Shown here: piece by piece, positions 42,425 through 52,222 of the stretch | Position numbering within the stretch: the first letter of the stretch is position 1 | Layout of the letters: the number at the start of each line of letters is the position of its first letter | Source: Mycetocola_A sp015752285 | Lineage (GTDB): Bacteria; Actinomycetota; Actinomycetes; Actinomycetales; Microbacteriaceae | Assembly: GCF_015752285.1 (NCBI RefSeq) | Contig: NZ_JADOUY010000001.1 | Span: 558,001-622,000, forward strand | Direction of reading: 5' to 3' | Length of the DNA: 64,000 bases | Translations under genes and position numbers: made by a program | Notes under the pieces: model-generated | Seen by the model: only the letters and a program-made list of their open reading frames with translations | The model's database searches: none | What the model was told of the DNA's origin: nothing

Positions 42425-43366
42425 GTGAGCACAACGTCCACGATGGAAGACTCGTCGCCACTGATGCGCGAAATCCTCGATCTGACTCACCGCCGCAAGA
42501 ATCTCGCGGAATCAACAGTCCCGCTTCCCGAAAAGACGCGGATTTTCACGATCTCCAACCAAAAAGGTGGCGTCGGGAAGACGACCACCACCGTCAACAT
42601 CGCTGCAGCGCTCGCGAAGTCCGGCGCTCGTGTTCTGGTGATCGACCTTGATCCTCAGGGGAACGCATCCACGGCACTCGGAGTCGCCCATCACGCTGAA
42701 GTGCCCAGCATCTACGACGTGATCATCGATGACTTTCCGCTCGCAGACGTCGTTCAGAAAAGCCCGGAATTCGACACGTTGTTCTGCGCCCCGTCGACGA
42801 TCCACCTGGCTGGTGCCGAGATCGAACTCGTGTCGCAGGTTGCACGCGAACACCGACTGCGCACGGCGCTCGAGCAGTTCATCACCGATGCGGAAACGCC
42901 GTTCCACTATGTCTTCATCGACTGCCCGCCGTCGCTTGGGCTCCTCACAATCAACGCGTTTGTGGCTGCACGCGAGGTGATGATCCCGATCCAGGCCGAA
43001 TATTACGCCCTGGAGGGGCTGAGCCAGCTCCTCAACAGCATCCAGCTCATCCAGAAGCACCTCAATCCACCTCTGAAGCTCTCCACGATCCTTCTCACCA
43101 TGTATGACGGGCGCACCAACCTCGCCCACCAGGTCGCTGACGACGTGCGAGCGCATTTTCCTCGCGAAGTTCTGGCCACAATGATCCCCCGAGCTGTCCG
43201 GATCTCCGAGGCACCCAGCTTCGGACAGACGGTCATCAGCCACGATCCCAGCGGAGTCGGGGCCATTTCATACCTCGAAGCGGCCACCGAGATCGCGACG
43301 CGGCACGCCGCTTCAGCGGCACAACAGCACGACACAGCAACATCCACTGAAGGAGCAACAGAATAA
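42425..43366 (+). CDS. parA: Chromosome partitioning ATPase ParA/Soj
   Basis: A 313-residue deviant Walker ATPase with ISNQKGGVGKTTTTVNIAAA (signature Lys in KGGVGKT), VIDLDPQGNASTALG, Walker B FIDCPPSLGLLTINAF and the C-terminal VAREVM/AEYYALEGLSQL. ParA binds DNA nonspecifically and, stimulated by ParB, moves replicated origins apart. The GTG start at 42425 has GAAGGAG 6-12 nt upstream. It overlaps parB by 1 nt (TAATG). Confidence 0.96.
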   Translation: MSTTSTMEDSSPLMREILDLTHRRKNLAESTVPLPEKTRIFTISNQKGGVGKTTTTVNIAAALAKSGARVLVIDLDPQGNASTALGVAHHAEVPSIYDVIIDDFPLADVVQKSPEFDTLFCAPSTIHLAGAEIELVSQVAREHRLRTALEQFITDAETPFHYVFIDCPPSLGLLTINAFVAAREVMIPIQAEYYALEGLSQLLNSIQLIQKHLNPPLKLSTILLTMYDGRTNLAHQVADDVRAHFPREVLATMIPRAVRISEAPSFGQTVISHDPSGVGAISYLEAATEIATRHAASAAQQHDTATSTEGATE

Positions 43367-44319
43367 TGGCTGCGAAACGCACCGGTCTCGGCCGCGGTAT
43401 CGGATCTCTCATCCCGACAACCACCCAGGAGATGACAGACAACGGGCGCCCGGTGGATGTCTTCTTCCCGGAGAGCTCCAGTCGACGAGACGCCGAAGAC
43501 CAGCTTGTCGCGGTCCCCGGCGCCCGCCTGGTCAACCTCAACCCGCACGACATCGTCCCCAACGCTGCGCAGCCACGCACACACTTCGATGCCGACCACC
43601 TCGCTGAACTGGTCCACAGCATTCGCGAGGTCGGCGTTCTCCAGCCGATCGTCGTCCGCAAGCACGCGAGCGAAGACGGCAAGTACGAACTCATCATGGG
43701 TGAGCGTCGGCTCCGAGCGACGAAGGAAGTCGGACTCGACAGCATCCCGGCCGTCATCAAGGACACCGCAAATGAAGACATGCTGCGCGACGCGCTGCTG
43801 GAGAACCTCCACAGGTCAAACCTCAACCCGCTGGAGGAGGCATCCGCCTACCAGCAGCTGCTCGCAGACTTCGGCATCACGCAAGACCAGCTGGCACAGC
43901 GAATTGGCCGGTCACGGCCACAAATCACCAACACGATCCGTCTCCTGAAGCTTCCGGAATCAGTGCAGAAACGCGTTGCAGCCGGCGTCCTGAGTGCCGG
44001 TCACGCCCGGGCGGTGCTCTCTGTCGGCAACCCCGAGGGGATGCTCCGCCTCGCCGACAAGATCGTCAACGAGGACCTCTCCGTGCGTGCCGCGGAAGCC
44101 GCCGCCGCCCAGGGCATGGCGCCGAAGAAGACAAAGCCGGCCCCCGGTTCACGACACGGCCACCTCGACGAGGTCGGCGAACGCCTTGGTGACCGCCTGA
44201 ACACCCGGGTGAAGGTCACATTGGGTGTGAAAAAAGGCCAGGTCACGATTGATTTCGCGACAATTGCTGACCTCAACAGGATTCTCGATGAGATCGGCGA
44301 GCCCGTCTACGGAGGCTGA
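43366..44319 (+). CDS. parB: Chromosome partitioning CTPase ParB/Spo0J
   Basis: A 317-residue protein with the ParB N-terminal CTP-binding domain (QPRTHFDADHLAELVHSI, then GERRLRATKEVGLDSIPAVI), a helix-turn-helix for parS (LAQRIGRSRPQITNTIRLLK, about residues 179-198) and a C-terminal dimerisation domain. It loads on parS as a CTP-dependent clamp and spreads. At least seven parS or parS-like sites lie just upstream of its operon. Confidence 0.97.
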   Translation: MAAKRTGLGRGIGSLIPTTTQEMTDNGRPVDVFFPESSSRRDAEDQLVAVPGARLVNLNPHDIVPNAAQPRTHFDADHLAELVHSIREVGVLQPIVVRKHASEDGKYELIMGERRLRATKEVGLDSIPAVIKDTANEDMLRDALLENLHRSNLNPLEEASAYQQLLADFGITQDQLAQRIGRSRPQITNTIRLLKLPESVQKRVAAGVLSAGHARAVLSVGNPEGMLRLADKIVNEDLSVRAAEAAAAQGMAPKKTKPAPGSRHGHLDEVGERLGDRLNTRVKVTLGVKKGQVTIDFATIADLNRILDEIGEPVYGG

Positions 44320-44345
44320 CCGGGCAGAAGGCCCTGGCGGGTGTA

Positions 44346-45299
44346 CTACTCCCCGGCGGCCTCGATGGCCAGCGCGCTGTATGCGGAGGCGAGCGTGAGC
44401 CCTGCAGCCTCGATGGCCTGCGGAACGAGTGAGGTCTCGGTGAGCCCGGGGAGCATGTTCGCTTCGAGGAACCAAACGACGCCCTCGGCGTCGACGATGA
44501 GGTCGATCCGGGAGACATGGCGGAGTCCGAGCAGGTTGTGTACCTGAACGGCGACCTCAGCGGCGCGCTTGGCCACCTCGTCCGAGACCCGCGCCGGGGC
44601 GTAGAACGTGGTCTCGCCGGCGTTGTACCGCGCCTCGAAGCTGTACACCCCGGACAGCGGCTGGATCTCGACGGCAGGCAGCGCCACCGGTCCATGTCCC
44701 GAGTCGAGGATGGTGATAGCAAGCTCGGTTCCCTCGATCTTCTTCTCGATCAGGGCGACATCGGAGTAGGTATAGGCATCCACCATCGCGCGCGGGAGCT
44801 CGGACGCCTCCGTGACGATCGTCACGCCCTGCGCTGAACCGCCCTGGGCGGGCTTCACAACCGCAGTCTCGCCGATGCTGTACAGCACCTCAGCCAGTAC
44901 GCCGTTGGCCCCCAGCTCACGGAACGTCTCGGTCGGCAGCGACAGCCAGTCAGGCGTCGCAATCCCGGCCCGGGACACCAGGACCTTGGCCGTCGGTTTG
45001 AACCAGGCAAGCCCTGCCGCCTCCGGGTGAGAACCGACATAGCGGATGCCACGGGCACGCAGCAGCGCCTGGAGCGCGCCGTCTTCTCCGCTGGCTCCGT
45101 GAAGGGCAGGCCACACGACATCCGGTGTCTTCTCGGCCAGTGCACCGAACAGGGTGGCATCCGGATCGCGGAGCGTGACCGTGTGCCCGGCCGCCTGCAG
45201 TTCTTCGGCCACGCGGCGACCCGACCGCAGGGATACATCACGCTCGTGCGAGATCCCGCCGGCGAGCACCACAATATCGAGCTTCTTGAAACTAGTCAT
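44346..45299 (-). CDS. ddl: D-alanine--D-alanine ligase family protein
   Basis: A 317-residue ATP-grasp protein. The N-terminal motif VLAGGISHERDVSLRSGRRV, substrate region WPALHGASGEDGALQALLRA, and C-terminal EANMLPGLTETSLVPQA (the E-x-N and Mg-binding motif) follow the Ddl family. It joins two D-alanines for peptidoglycan stem peptides. It is shorter than typical Ddl (about 350-370 residues), mainly in the middle, and the final motif has EAN in place of EVN, so a different D-amino-acid or dipeptide ligase activity is possible. It is convergent with parB (26-nt gap). Confidence 0.88.
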   Translation of the reverse strand: MTSFKKLDIVVLAGGISHERDVSLRSGRRVAEELQAAGHTVTLRDPDATLFGALAEKTPDVVWPALHGASGEDGALQALLRARGIRYVGSHPEAAGLAWFKPTAKVLVSRAGIATPDWLSLPTETFRELGANGVLAEVLYSIGETAVVKPAQGGSAQGVTIVTEASELPRAMVDAYTYSDVALIEKKIEGTELAITILDSGHGPVALPAVEIQPLSGVYSFEARYNAGETTFYAPARVSDEVAKRAAEVAVQVHNLLGLRHVSRIDLIVDAEGVVWFLEANMLPGLTETSLVPQAIEAAGLTLASAYSALAIEAAGE

Positions 45300-45337
45300 G
45301 ATCAGGCCTTTTCTCTGGGTCTGGTGGTGGGCTGTCG

Positions 45338-46672
45338 TCAGGACATGTTGGGGGGAGGGGCGGTGTATGAGCCACGTTTCCGTGGACTCGACAAGCTGCC
45401 GGTGCCTGCAAACGTGTCGAGCAGGTCGAGTTCACCGTTGATCACGGTCGCCAGTCGACGGATGCCGACACGGATACTTTCCGGTGTCGGGTAACAGAAC
45501 GACAGACGGATGTTGTGACGGCCGTCACCGTCGGCGAAGAACGCGGTGCCAGGTGTGTACGCGACCAGCTCCTTGACGGCACGGGGAAGCATGGCCTTCG
45601 AGTCGAGGCGATCGGGCAGGGTCAACCAGACATAGAACCCGCCGGTGGGGTTCGTCCAGGTCAGGTCGGGCAGGTACTCCCCGAGCGCGGCGAGCATCGT
45701 TTCTTTGCGCTCCTTGTAGACCCCGCGGAAGGTGTTGATCTGGCCTTTCCAATCGGCCTGGTCGAGATACTGCGAGATGACGAGCTGACTGAATGACGAC
45801 GGGCAGAGGATGGCGGCCTCGTTCGCGAGGATGAGCTTCTCACGGATAGCGTGCGGCGCCAGCGCCCAGCCCACGCGGAAACCGGGGGCGAGGGTCTTCG
45901 AGAACGTGCCGAGGTACACGACGCCGTCGTTCTCGAGCGAACGCAGGGCTTCAGGAGGCTTCTGGTCGAAATACAGCAGCCCGTAAGGGTTGTCTTCGAG
46001 AACGAGGATGTCGTTCTCCCGCGCGATCTCGAGGATCTCGCTACGACGGGACTCCGAAAGGGTGACGCCCGCCGGGTTGTGGAAGGTGGGGATCGTGTAA
46101 AGGAACTTGATCTTCTTGCCCGCGGCCTTGAGCCGGGCGATGTTCTCGCGCAGCGCTTCAGGGATGAGTCCGTCGTCGTCCATCAGGACGTGGTGCACAT
46201 CGGCCTGGTAGCTCTTGAAGATCACCATGGCGGTGACGTAGCTCGGGCCCTCGGCGAGGACGACGTCACCCGGATCGATGAAGAGCTTGCTGAACAGTTC
46301 GAGCGCATGCTGGCTGCCCGTGGTGATGACGACATCCGACGCGCTGCCCTGGATGCCCTCGAGTGCCATGACCTCGAGGGTCTGCTCCCGCAGCTTCTCG
46401 ACACCCTGTCCTGAGCCGTACTGCAGCGCGACGGGGCCCTGTTCGCGCATGACGCGACCCATGGCATCCGTCACGAGGTCTTCAGGGAGGGCGGAGACGT
46501 AGGGCATCCCCCCGGCCAGCGAGACGACCTCGGGGCGGCTGGCGACGGCGAACAGGGCTCGGACCTCGCTGGCGGCCAACCCGGCCGTGCGGGCGGCGTA
46601 TGAGCCGTACCACGGGTCGAGGTTGTTTCCGGATGCTTGGCGAGAGCCGACTTCTGACACTGTTCGTTCCAT
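45338..46672 (-). CDS. PLP-dependent aminotransferase (class I/II, 2-aminoadipate type)
   Basis: A 444-residue fold-type I aminotransferase. The PLP lysine is in GTFSKTLAPGFRVGWALAPH, the phosphate-binding part is TTGSQHALELFSKLFIDPGD, the Asn/Tyr region is TIPTFHNPAGVTLSESRR, and YLRLSFCYP-like RLSFCYPTPESIRVGI comes near the end. This wording is typical of LysN/KAT-II-like and 2-aminoadipate transaminases. Substrate unknown. It follows ddl on the minus strand with 38 nt between. Confidence 0.9.
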   Translation of the reverse strand: MERTVSEVGSRQASGNNLDPWYGSYAARTAGLAASEVRALFAVASRPEVVSLAGGMPYVSALPEDLVTDAMGRVMREQGPVALQYGSGQGVEKLREQTLEVMALEGIQGSASDVVITTGSQHALELFSKLFIDPGDVVLAEGPSYVTAMVIFKSYQADVHHVLMDDDGLIPEALRENIARLKAAGKKIKFLYTIPTFHNPAGVTLSESRRSEILEIARENDILVLEDNPYGLLYFDQKPPEALRSLENDGVVYLGTFSKTLAPGFRVGWALAPHAIREKLILANEAAILCPSSFSQLVISQYLDQADWKGQINTFRGVYKERKETMLAALGEYLPDLTWTNPTGGFYVWLTLPDRLDSKAMLPRAVKELVAYTPGTAFFADGDGRHNIRLSFCYPTPESIRVGIRRLATVINGELDLLDTFAGTGSLSSPRKRGSYTAPPPNMS

Positions 46673-46741
46673 TCCTGGTCGTAATCGATGTTATCGGGGT
46701 TGGGCTGGTGGGTCGTCGTGCGGTGCGCTGTTAAACGAGAC

Positions 46742-46769
46742 GACCCGCCCGGCGTGTGCCGGACGGGTC
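46742..46769 (-). terminator. Hairpin terminator after trxA
   Basis: 12-nt arms (46742-46753 and 46758-46769, one mismatch) with a 4-nt loop, 21 nt past the trxA stop codon on the minus strand. There is only a weak T-rich tail. Confidence 0.6.
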
Positions 46770-46790
46770 GAGGTTCGAGGGGTCGTCGGG

Positions 46791-47114
46791 CTACGCCAGG
46801 AAGGCGGCCAGGTCGGCCTCGAGGGCTGCTTTCGGCTTTGCGCCGATGATGGTCTGCGCGACCTCGCCACCCTTGAACACCTTGAGTGCCGGGATGGACG
46901 TGATCTGGTACTGCATGGCAAGGCCCGGGTTCTCGTCAACGTTCACCTTGACGATGTCGAGCTTGTCGATGTTCTCAGACGCGATCTGGTCGAGGATCGG
47001 CGAGACCATGCGGCAGGGGCCGCACCACTCTGCCCAGAAGTCCACGAGCACCGGGCGGGCGCTCTGCAGAACCTCTGCATCGAAAGTGCTCTCAGATACT
47101 GCACGTGCTGACAT
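46791..47114 (-). CDS. trxA: Thioredoxin
   Basis: A 107-residue thioredoxin with active site WCGPC in WAEWCGPCRMVSPIL (about residues 30-44) and the cis-proline motif TSIPALKVFKGGE. It reduces disulfides of cytoplasmic proteins and ribonucleotide reductase, recycled by TrxB, whose gene is directly upstream (27 nt apart), so the two probably share an operon. Confidence 0.97.
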   Translation of the reverse strand: MSARAVSESTFDAEVLQSARPVLVDFWAEWCGPCRMVSPILDQIASENIDKLDIVKVNVDENPGLAMQYQITSIPALKVFKGGEVAQTIIGAKPKAALEADLAAFLA

Positions 47115-47141
47115 GGGGTGTTCTCCTTTGTGGTTGGAAGT

Positions 47142-48116
47142 CTAGACGGCTGCCGCGACGGCTGACGCGATCTCCGGGTTGTGGTGAGCCTCCTGCTCGA
47201 GGCTGGCGAGGTAGTGCTCAGCATCGAGGGCGGCAACGGTTCCGGACGCGGCTGCGGTGACGGCCTGGCGGTAGCTCGGGTCGATGACGTCTCCTGCCGC
47301 GAAAACACCGGGCAGGTTGGTCCGTGAGGAGCGGCCGTCGACGGCGATCGTGCCGTCGCTGGTGAGATCGAGCTGGCCGTGGAACAGGTGAGTGCGCGGG
47401 TCGTTTCCGATCGCCACGAACAGGCCACCGAGTGCGAGGTGGCTCTCTGTGCCGTCGAGCGTGGACTTGAGGGTGACACCGTCTACGGCGTTCTCGCCAG
47501 AAATCCCGACGACCTCCGAGTTCCACACGAACTCGATCTTCTCGTTGGCGAATGCTCGCTCCTGCATGATCTTCGATGCACGCAGCGTGTCTTTGCGGTG
47601 GATGACGTAGACCTTCGAGGCGAAACGGGTGAGGAAGGTGGCTTCTTCCATCGCCGAGTCGCCGCCCCCGACGACCGCGATCGTCTTCTCCTTGAAGAAG
47701 AAACCGTCGCAGGTAGCGCACCACGAGATTCCGCGACCCGAGAGGCGCTCCTCGTCGGCGAGCCCGAGCTTGCGGTAGGCGCTTCCTGTGGCGACGATGA
47801 CCGTCGATGCCTCGAAGTCACCGGAGTAACCGGTCTTGACGGCTTTGACCTCGCCGTCGAGGGAGACCTCGGTGACGTCGTCGAGGATGACCTCGGTTCC
47901 GAACCGCTCAGCCTGCTCCTGGAATTTGGTCATGAGCTCGGGGCCCTGAATACCCTCGGGGAATCCCGGGTAGTTCTCGACCTCGGTCGTGTTCATGAGC
48001 TCGCCACCGGCCTCAACACTCGACGCGAGAAGCAGCGGGTTCAGGCTCGCCCTGGCCGCGTAGATGGCGGCTGTGTAGCCGGCCGGGCCGGACCCGATGA
48101 TGATGACGTTGCGCAC
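47142..48116 (-). CDS. trxB: Thioredoxin reductase
   Basis: A 324-residue flavoprotein from GTG 48116, with FAD motif VIIIGSGPAGYTAAIYAARA, redox-active CATC in ISWCATCDGFFFKEK, and NADPH motif VVGGGDSAMEEATF. The C-terminal FAD motif is GVFAAGDVIDPSYRQAVTAA. It passes electrons from NADPH to thioredoxin. The GTG has AAGGAG 7 nt upstream, which decides it over the longer ATG at 48155. trxB-trxA form one operon. Confidence 0.97.
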   Translation of the reverse strand: MRNVIIIGSGPAGYTAAIYAARASLNPLLLASSVEAGGELMNTTEVENYPGFPEGIQGPELMTKFQEQAERFGTEVILDDVTEVSLDGEVKAVKTGYSGDFEASTVIVATGSAYRKLGLADEERLSGRGISWCATCDGFFFKEKTIAVVGGGDSAMEEATFLTRFASKVYVIHRKDTLRASKIMQERAFANEKIEFVWNSEVVGISGENAVDGVTLKSTLDGTESHLALGGLFVAIGNDPRTHLFHGQLDLTSDGTIAVDGRSSRTNLPGVFAAGDVIDPSYRQAVTAAASGTVAALDAEHYLASLEQEAHHNPEIASAVAAAV

Positions 48117-48201
48117 GTAGGCTCCTTGAAAGATGTCAGTCGCTGAGTGGAACACATCTTACTTCGACGATATTCCGTGAGTCTGAACGGCGGGTGTCGA
48201 C

Positions 48202-49827
48202 CTACCGGCGCAGGCGACGCGAGAGCGGGGCGATGGCTTCGCGCAGTTCCGCGGAGCGCATGAGCAGAAGCATCGCACCGTAGATCGGCGACATCACCAT
48301 CGTGACGAGGGCCATCGTGAAGAGCGCGCCGAACACCGACGCAACGGCCCAGCCACCGGAGTACCCGCCGAGGAGCCAGACGATGAAGGCTCCGGCGACG
48401 ACAGCGGGAATCGCGGCGACAGTGAATTTCACCAGGCTGCGCACGATCCGGGCGATGTCAAGACCGGCGATGCGCTTGCGGAGCAGGACGCCGGCCACCA
48501 CCATCTGCACGGTGATCGAGATCGACATCGACACCGCGAGCCCGACACCGATGAGTCGGAGGGGCAGCAGCGAGCACAACAGTGCAAGCGCGACGTACAC
48601 CACGACCTGCACGAGAGTGAAGAAGAACGGGGTGCGGGTGTCGCCGAGGGCGTAGAAGGTCCGCTGGAAGACGAACAGCACGGCGAACGGTACGAGGCCG
48701 GCCAGGTAGGCGATGAGAACGAAGCCCATCGCTGCGGTATCTGCGAATGCGCCGGTGAAAAGGCTGGCGAACGGGAAGGACAGGACCATCAGGCCGGCGG
48801 TGGCCAGCACGATGATCAGGGTGATCTGTCTGGCGGCGGCGGAGACGTCCGTCGTCAGTTCACTGGTGCGCTTCTCACGCACGTGCTCGGCGAGTCGGGT
48901 GAAGTAGGCCGTCGCCACCGAGAGTGTGATCACCGAGTGCGGCAACATGAAGATCAGCCAGGCGCTCTGGAGGGTGGCGGTCGACGGCCCGTTGCCTGAG
49001 GCGAGCAGGGCGACGTTGCTTTGAACGAGACCCGCCAGGGTCGTCAGAGCGAGCATCGCGAACGACCAGCCGGCGAGCTTCCCGGTTGCCCTGAGGCCGA
49101 TCCCCCGCCAGCTGAAGTCCGGGCGGAAGCTGAGCCCGATGCGTCGCCAGAAGAAGAACAGGATGAGCGCCTGGGCGGCGACACCGAACGTGGCGGTCCC
49201 CGCGAGGAGGGTGATCATGCCCGGCGTCCACTCGGTGACGGACCGGGCGCCGTTGGGATCGGGACCGAACATCACGATGAACGCGACGAGGCCGGCCATG
49301 GCGACGATGTTGTTCACAACGGGCGACCAGGTGTACGGGCCGAACAGCTTGTGGGCGTTGAGGATCTCGCCGAGCACCGTGTAGAGCCCGTAGAAGAAGA
49401 TCTGCGGCAGGCACCAGTATGCGAACGCCACGGCGAGGGCGCGCGTCTCAGAGTCGAGCCCGAACGAATAGAGGTGAACGAGGAACGGGGTGATCAGCAC
49501 CGCGGCGGCAGTGGCGGCGATGAGCACGACGAGGGTGATCGTCAACAACTTGTTGACGTAGGCCTTGCCCCCGTCGGCGTGGACGATCGACCGGACGATC
49601 GACGGCACGAGGATGGCGCTGAGAACACCGCCGGCAATGATGACGTACAGGGTGTTCGGCAATTGGTTTGCGACGCCGAACGCGTCGGCGCTGCTGCTCG
49701 CGACGAGACCGATCGTCCACGCGAGCAGCATCGCCTTCACGAAACCGAGGATGCGCGACACCATCGTGCCTGTTGCCAGAAACACGCTGGCGCGTCCGAT
49801 GCCCGGGCTGTCGGTCGTCTTCGTCAT
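48202..49827 (-). CDS. murJ: Lipid II flippase MurJ (MviN)
   Basis: A 541-residue MOP-superfamily transporter with about fourteen membrane segments. The start is ASVFLATGTMVSRILGFVKA, with AFGVANQLPNTLYVIIAGGV and QRTFYALGDTRTPFFFTLVQ. MurJ flips lipid II across the membrane for peptidoglycan synthesis and in mycobacteria is phosphorylated by PknB and bound by FhaA, both encoded in this window. The C-terminal kinase-like domain of mycobacterial MviN is absent. The ATG overlaps the stop of the DUF6049 gene by 4 nt. Confidence 0.95.
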   Translation of the reverse strand: MTKTTDSPGIGRASVFLATGTMVSRILGFVKAMLLAWTIGLVASSSADAFGVANQLPNTLYVIIAGGVLSAILVPSIVRSIVHADGGKAYVNKLLTITLVVLIAATAAAVLITPFLVHLYSFGLDSETRALAVAFAYWCLPQIFFYGLYTVLGEILNAHKLFGPYTWSPVVNNIVAMAGLVAFIVMFGPDPNGARSVTEWTPGMITLLAGTATFGVAAQALILFFFWRRIGLSFRPDFSWRGIGLRATGKLAGWSFAMLALTTLAGLVQSNVALLASGNGPSTATLQSAWLIFMLPHSVITLSVATAYFTRLAEHVREKRTSELTTDVSAAARQITLIIVLATAGLMVLSFPFASLFTGAFADTAAMGFVLIAYLAGLVPFAVLFVFQRTFYALGDTRTPFFFTLVQVVVYVALALLCSLLPLRLIGVGLAVSMSISITVQMVVAGVLLRKRIAGLDIARIVRSLVKFTVAAIPAVVAGAFIVWLLGGYSGGWAVASVFGALFTMALVTMVMSPIYGAMLLLMRSAELREAIAPLSRRLRR

Positions 49828-52058
49828 CGATTCCCAGGGGTGCTCGTCGGCGTCGCGGCTGCGGCATCCGTCTCGATCGGCTCGTCGGTCTGGTCGCGTT
49901 CACGCCGTTCGGCGCGACGTTTGCGGACGGTGCGGACCAGTCCGACGACGAACAGAAGGGCAATGAGGACCGAGAGACCCGCGGCACCGATGCCCTCCCA
50001 GTCCGCGCGGACCGTCACCGGTACGAGACCACTTTCGCCGACCAGTTCGCCGCTCGGCGAGTACAACTGAAGGCGAACGGTCACCTCGCCGTTGCCGAGT
50101 CTGGCCTCGACGGGCACGCGCACGGTTTCGCGCGCATTCGGAGGGATGACCTGGGTCACGCTGGAGTCGACGTTGAGCTTGAGGCTCGAGCTCGAGGCCT
50201 GCAGCACGACAGTGACCGGCAGATCGAATTCATTCCGAACGGAGAATGGAAGCGAAGACTGGTTGCTGACCATGAGGATCGGGCTTGTCGCAGCAATGCC
50301 GACGGACTCGAGGGTTTCGGTTGTCGTGGCGTCGTGCTCGGCGGCCGCGTCCGTCCACTCGTCGGGGTTGGAGCGCCACGAGACGCCGAGCAGGGCGAGG
50401 ATCTCGGCCCGCTCCTGCCCGGTGAGGAGAGCCGGGTCATCGAGCATGGTCGAGAAGCCTTCGAGGCTGCTTTCGCGGGTGTTGAGGCGTTTGACGAGGG
50501 CGAGGCGCTCAGGCGACTGGGACTGGTCGACGATCGTGGCGGCGACGGCCTCTTCGGCGACGGCGGCGCTGAGGACCGAACTCGAGACCGTCGGCATGGC
50601 CATGAGCGAGGTGATGGCGTCGCTCAGGCGGGAGCCGGTCGGCGGCCATTCGCGGTCGAGCGTGAGCAGGAGCGTGCGAGCGGGTGCGTCGCTTTCGGAG
50701 GCGATGACCATGAGCTGGCCGGCGAGATCGGCGAGGGCGTCGAGCTGTTCTTCGGTAGAAATCGCTGTCGCAGCACGGCGAAGGGACGCGGATGCCGCGG
50801 CGTCGGACAACAGGACGGATGCATCGCCCACGTTCGCCGAGGCCCCGGCGCTGTAACCGGTCTTGGTAGTTACGTTCCCCGACGAGAGGATGGTCGTGGT
50901 TGCGCCCGATGCCGTGAACACCGGCACGTCGGCGGCCACGACAGAGTCGTCGTCCGGCCACACGATCCCGGTGGTCGTATACGTCCACTCGGTCAGCTCA
51001 GCAAGGGTGGGCAGCGTCGGCTCGCCCGGAGTCGGCGTCGGGCTGGGGGTCGCCTCCGGGTCGCCGGCTGGGGATGCGGGTGCCGTCGGCGTTGGTCCGG
51101 GTTCGTCAGTGGCATCCGGTGCCGTGTCCTCGGTGAAGTTCTCCGGGTCGAGGCCGAACAGCAGGGAGGTCGGGTTGAGCAGACCGGGAAGCCCCGCCTG
51201 GGCCTGCGCCGATGCATCTGCGTCTGCATACTGCAACGGGAATGTTTCGTTTGTGGCACGACTCAGGCGGTCGAGCCAGTTCACCGCTGATGCGGGGGCT
51301 GCGCTGCCGAGTGCCCGGATCGAGGCGATGATCATCGGATCGATCCCGAGGGCTACAGGGCGGTCGATGAGCCCGTCGAGCTGCCGGGTGAGAAGCCCGG
51401 TCGGTGCCGTGTAGACACTGAGAGCCTCGGCACTGAGCAGGCCGGTTGTGGTCGATGGCGCGGTGATCGGTGCGGCGACCGCGACCCCGAGGGAGTTCGC
51501 GCCGGCATCCGGGGTGAAGACGATCGCCTCGAAGCTGGACGCGGTGACCTCGGTGCTCGTGTAGGTCGCATCGAGCGGGTAAGCACCGGCCTGGCCTGCC
51601 AGCCCGAGGAGTTCGGTGCTGACGATGATCGGACTCGCCGTGTGACGGGCGCCGGCATCGATCGCCGGCACTGAGACAGTCGCGAGCGGCCGGTCGCTCG
51701 TGGACGCACCGGTGCCGTCACTCCAGTCGGTGAGGGCCTGGCGCGAGTCGATGGGTGTGGTGCCGGACTCCACGACGAGCGTCCCTGCGGCGAGGGGAGC
51801 CTCGCTGCTGTTCTCGACGGAGACCGTGAGGGTCATCGCATCCGTCGCCCCGATGAAGCTCGCCGACTGGCTGATCTCGACCGTGACGTCGGAATCCGCG
51901 GCCGTTTCGAGGGCGACAGAGGAGTGTGTCGTCGCGGCCAGGGGGCTTGTCGTTGCTGACGGTAGAGCGGTGGCCGTCTGGCCGACTCCGAGGGACACCA
52001 AGCCGACCGCGGTGGCAATGATCACGCGCAGCGTCTTGGGCAGTCGATTCTTGGTCAT
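49824..52058 (-). CDS. DUF6049 secreted/membrane-anchored protein
   Basis: A 744-residue protein with an N-terminal signal peptide (VIIATAVGLVSLGVGQTATA, residues 12-31), repeated beta-rich segments such as VTVEISQSASFIGATDAMTL, a Pro/Thr-rich low-complexity loop (TPTAPASPAGDPEATPSPTP, about residues 355-385), and a C-terminal membrane helix (GLSVLIALLFVVGLVRTVRK) with a basic cytoplasmic tail. DUF6049 proteins sit upstream of murJ in actinobacteria, overlapping it here, and may be part of a cell-wall complex. The start at 52058 lies 5 nt after GAGAG. Confidence 0.9.
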   Translation of the reverse strand: MTKNRLPKTLRVIIATAVGLVSLGVGQTATALPSATTSPLAATTHSSVALETAADSDVTVEISQSASFIGATDAMTLTVSVENSSEAPLAAGTLVVESGTTPIDSRQALTDWSDGTGASTSDRPLATVSVPAIDAGARHTASPIIVSTELLGLAGQAGAYPLDATYTSTEVTASSFEAIVFTPDAGANSLGVAVAAPITAPSTTTGLLSAEALSVYTAPTGLLTRQLDGLIDRPVALGIDPMIIASIRALGSAAPASAVNWLDRLSRATNETFPLQYADADASAQAQAGLPGLLNPTSLLFGLDPENFTEDTAPDATDEPGPTPTAPASPAGDPEATPSPTPTPGEPTLPTLAELTEWTYTTTGIVWPDDDSVVAADVPVFTASGATTTILSSGNVTTKTGYSAGASANVGDASVLLSDAAASASLRRAATAISTEEQLDALADLAGQLMVIASESDAPARTLLLTLDREWPPTGSRLSDAITSLMAMPTVSSSVLSAAVAEEAVAATIVDQSQSPERLALVKRLNTRESSLEGFSTMLDDPALLTGQERAEILALLGVSWRSNPDEWTDAAAEHDATTTETLESVGIAATSPILMVSNQSSLPFSVRNEFDLPVTVVLQASSSSLKLNVDSSVTQVIPPNARETVRVPVEARLGNGEVTVRLQLYSPSGELVGESGLVPVTVRADWEGIGAAGLSVLIALLFVVGLVRTVRKRRAERRERDQTDEPIETDAAAATPTSTPGNR

Positions 52059-52222
52059 AGGCTCTCGCTGGCTCCAGGCCTCGGCCAGCATGAGACCTGA
52101 TTCTACGGGTGGAGACTGGGCGGATGCCGCCAGCCACTCCGCAGGTGTCCCTCCCACATTCCCCTGCGCGCCAGAACACCTGTCCTGCCGCGGTCGGGCA
52201 GCCCGGTGGGCGATGTGGGTGC

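Noticed and set aside
49021..51290. Long plus-strand reading frames over murJ and the DUF6049 gene
   Set aside because: Composition is typical of complements of GC-rich genes, and the minus-strand genes have clear membrane and signal features.
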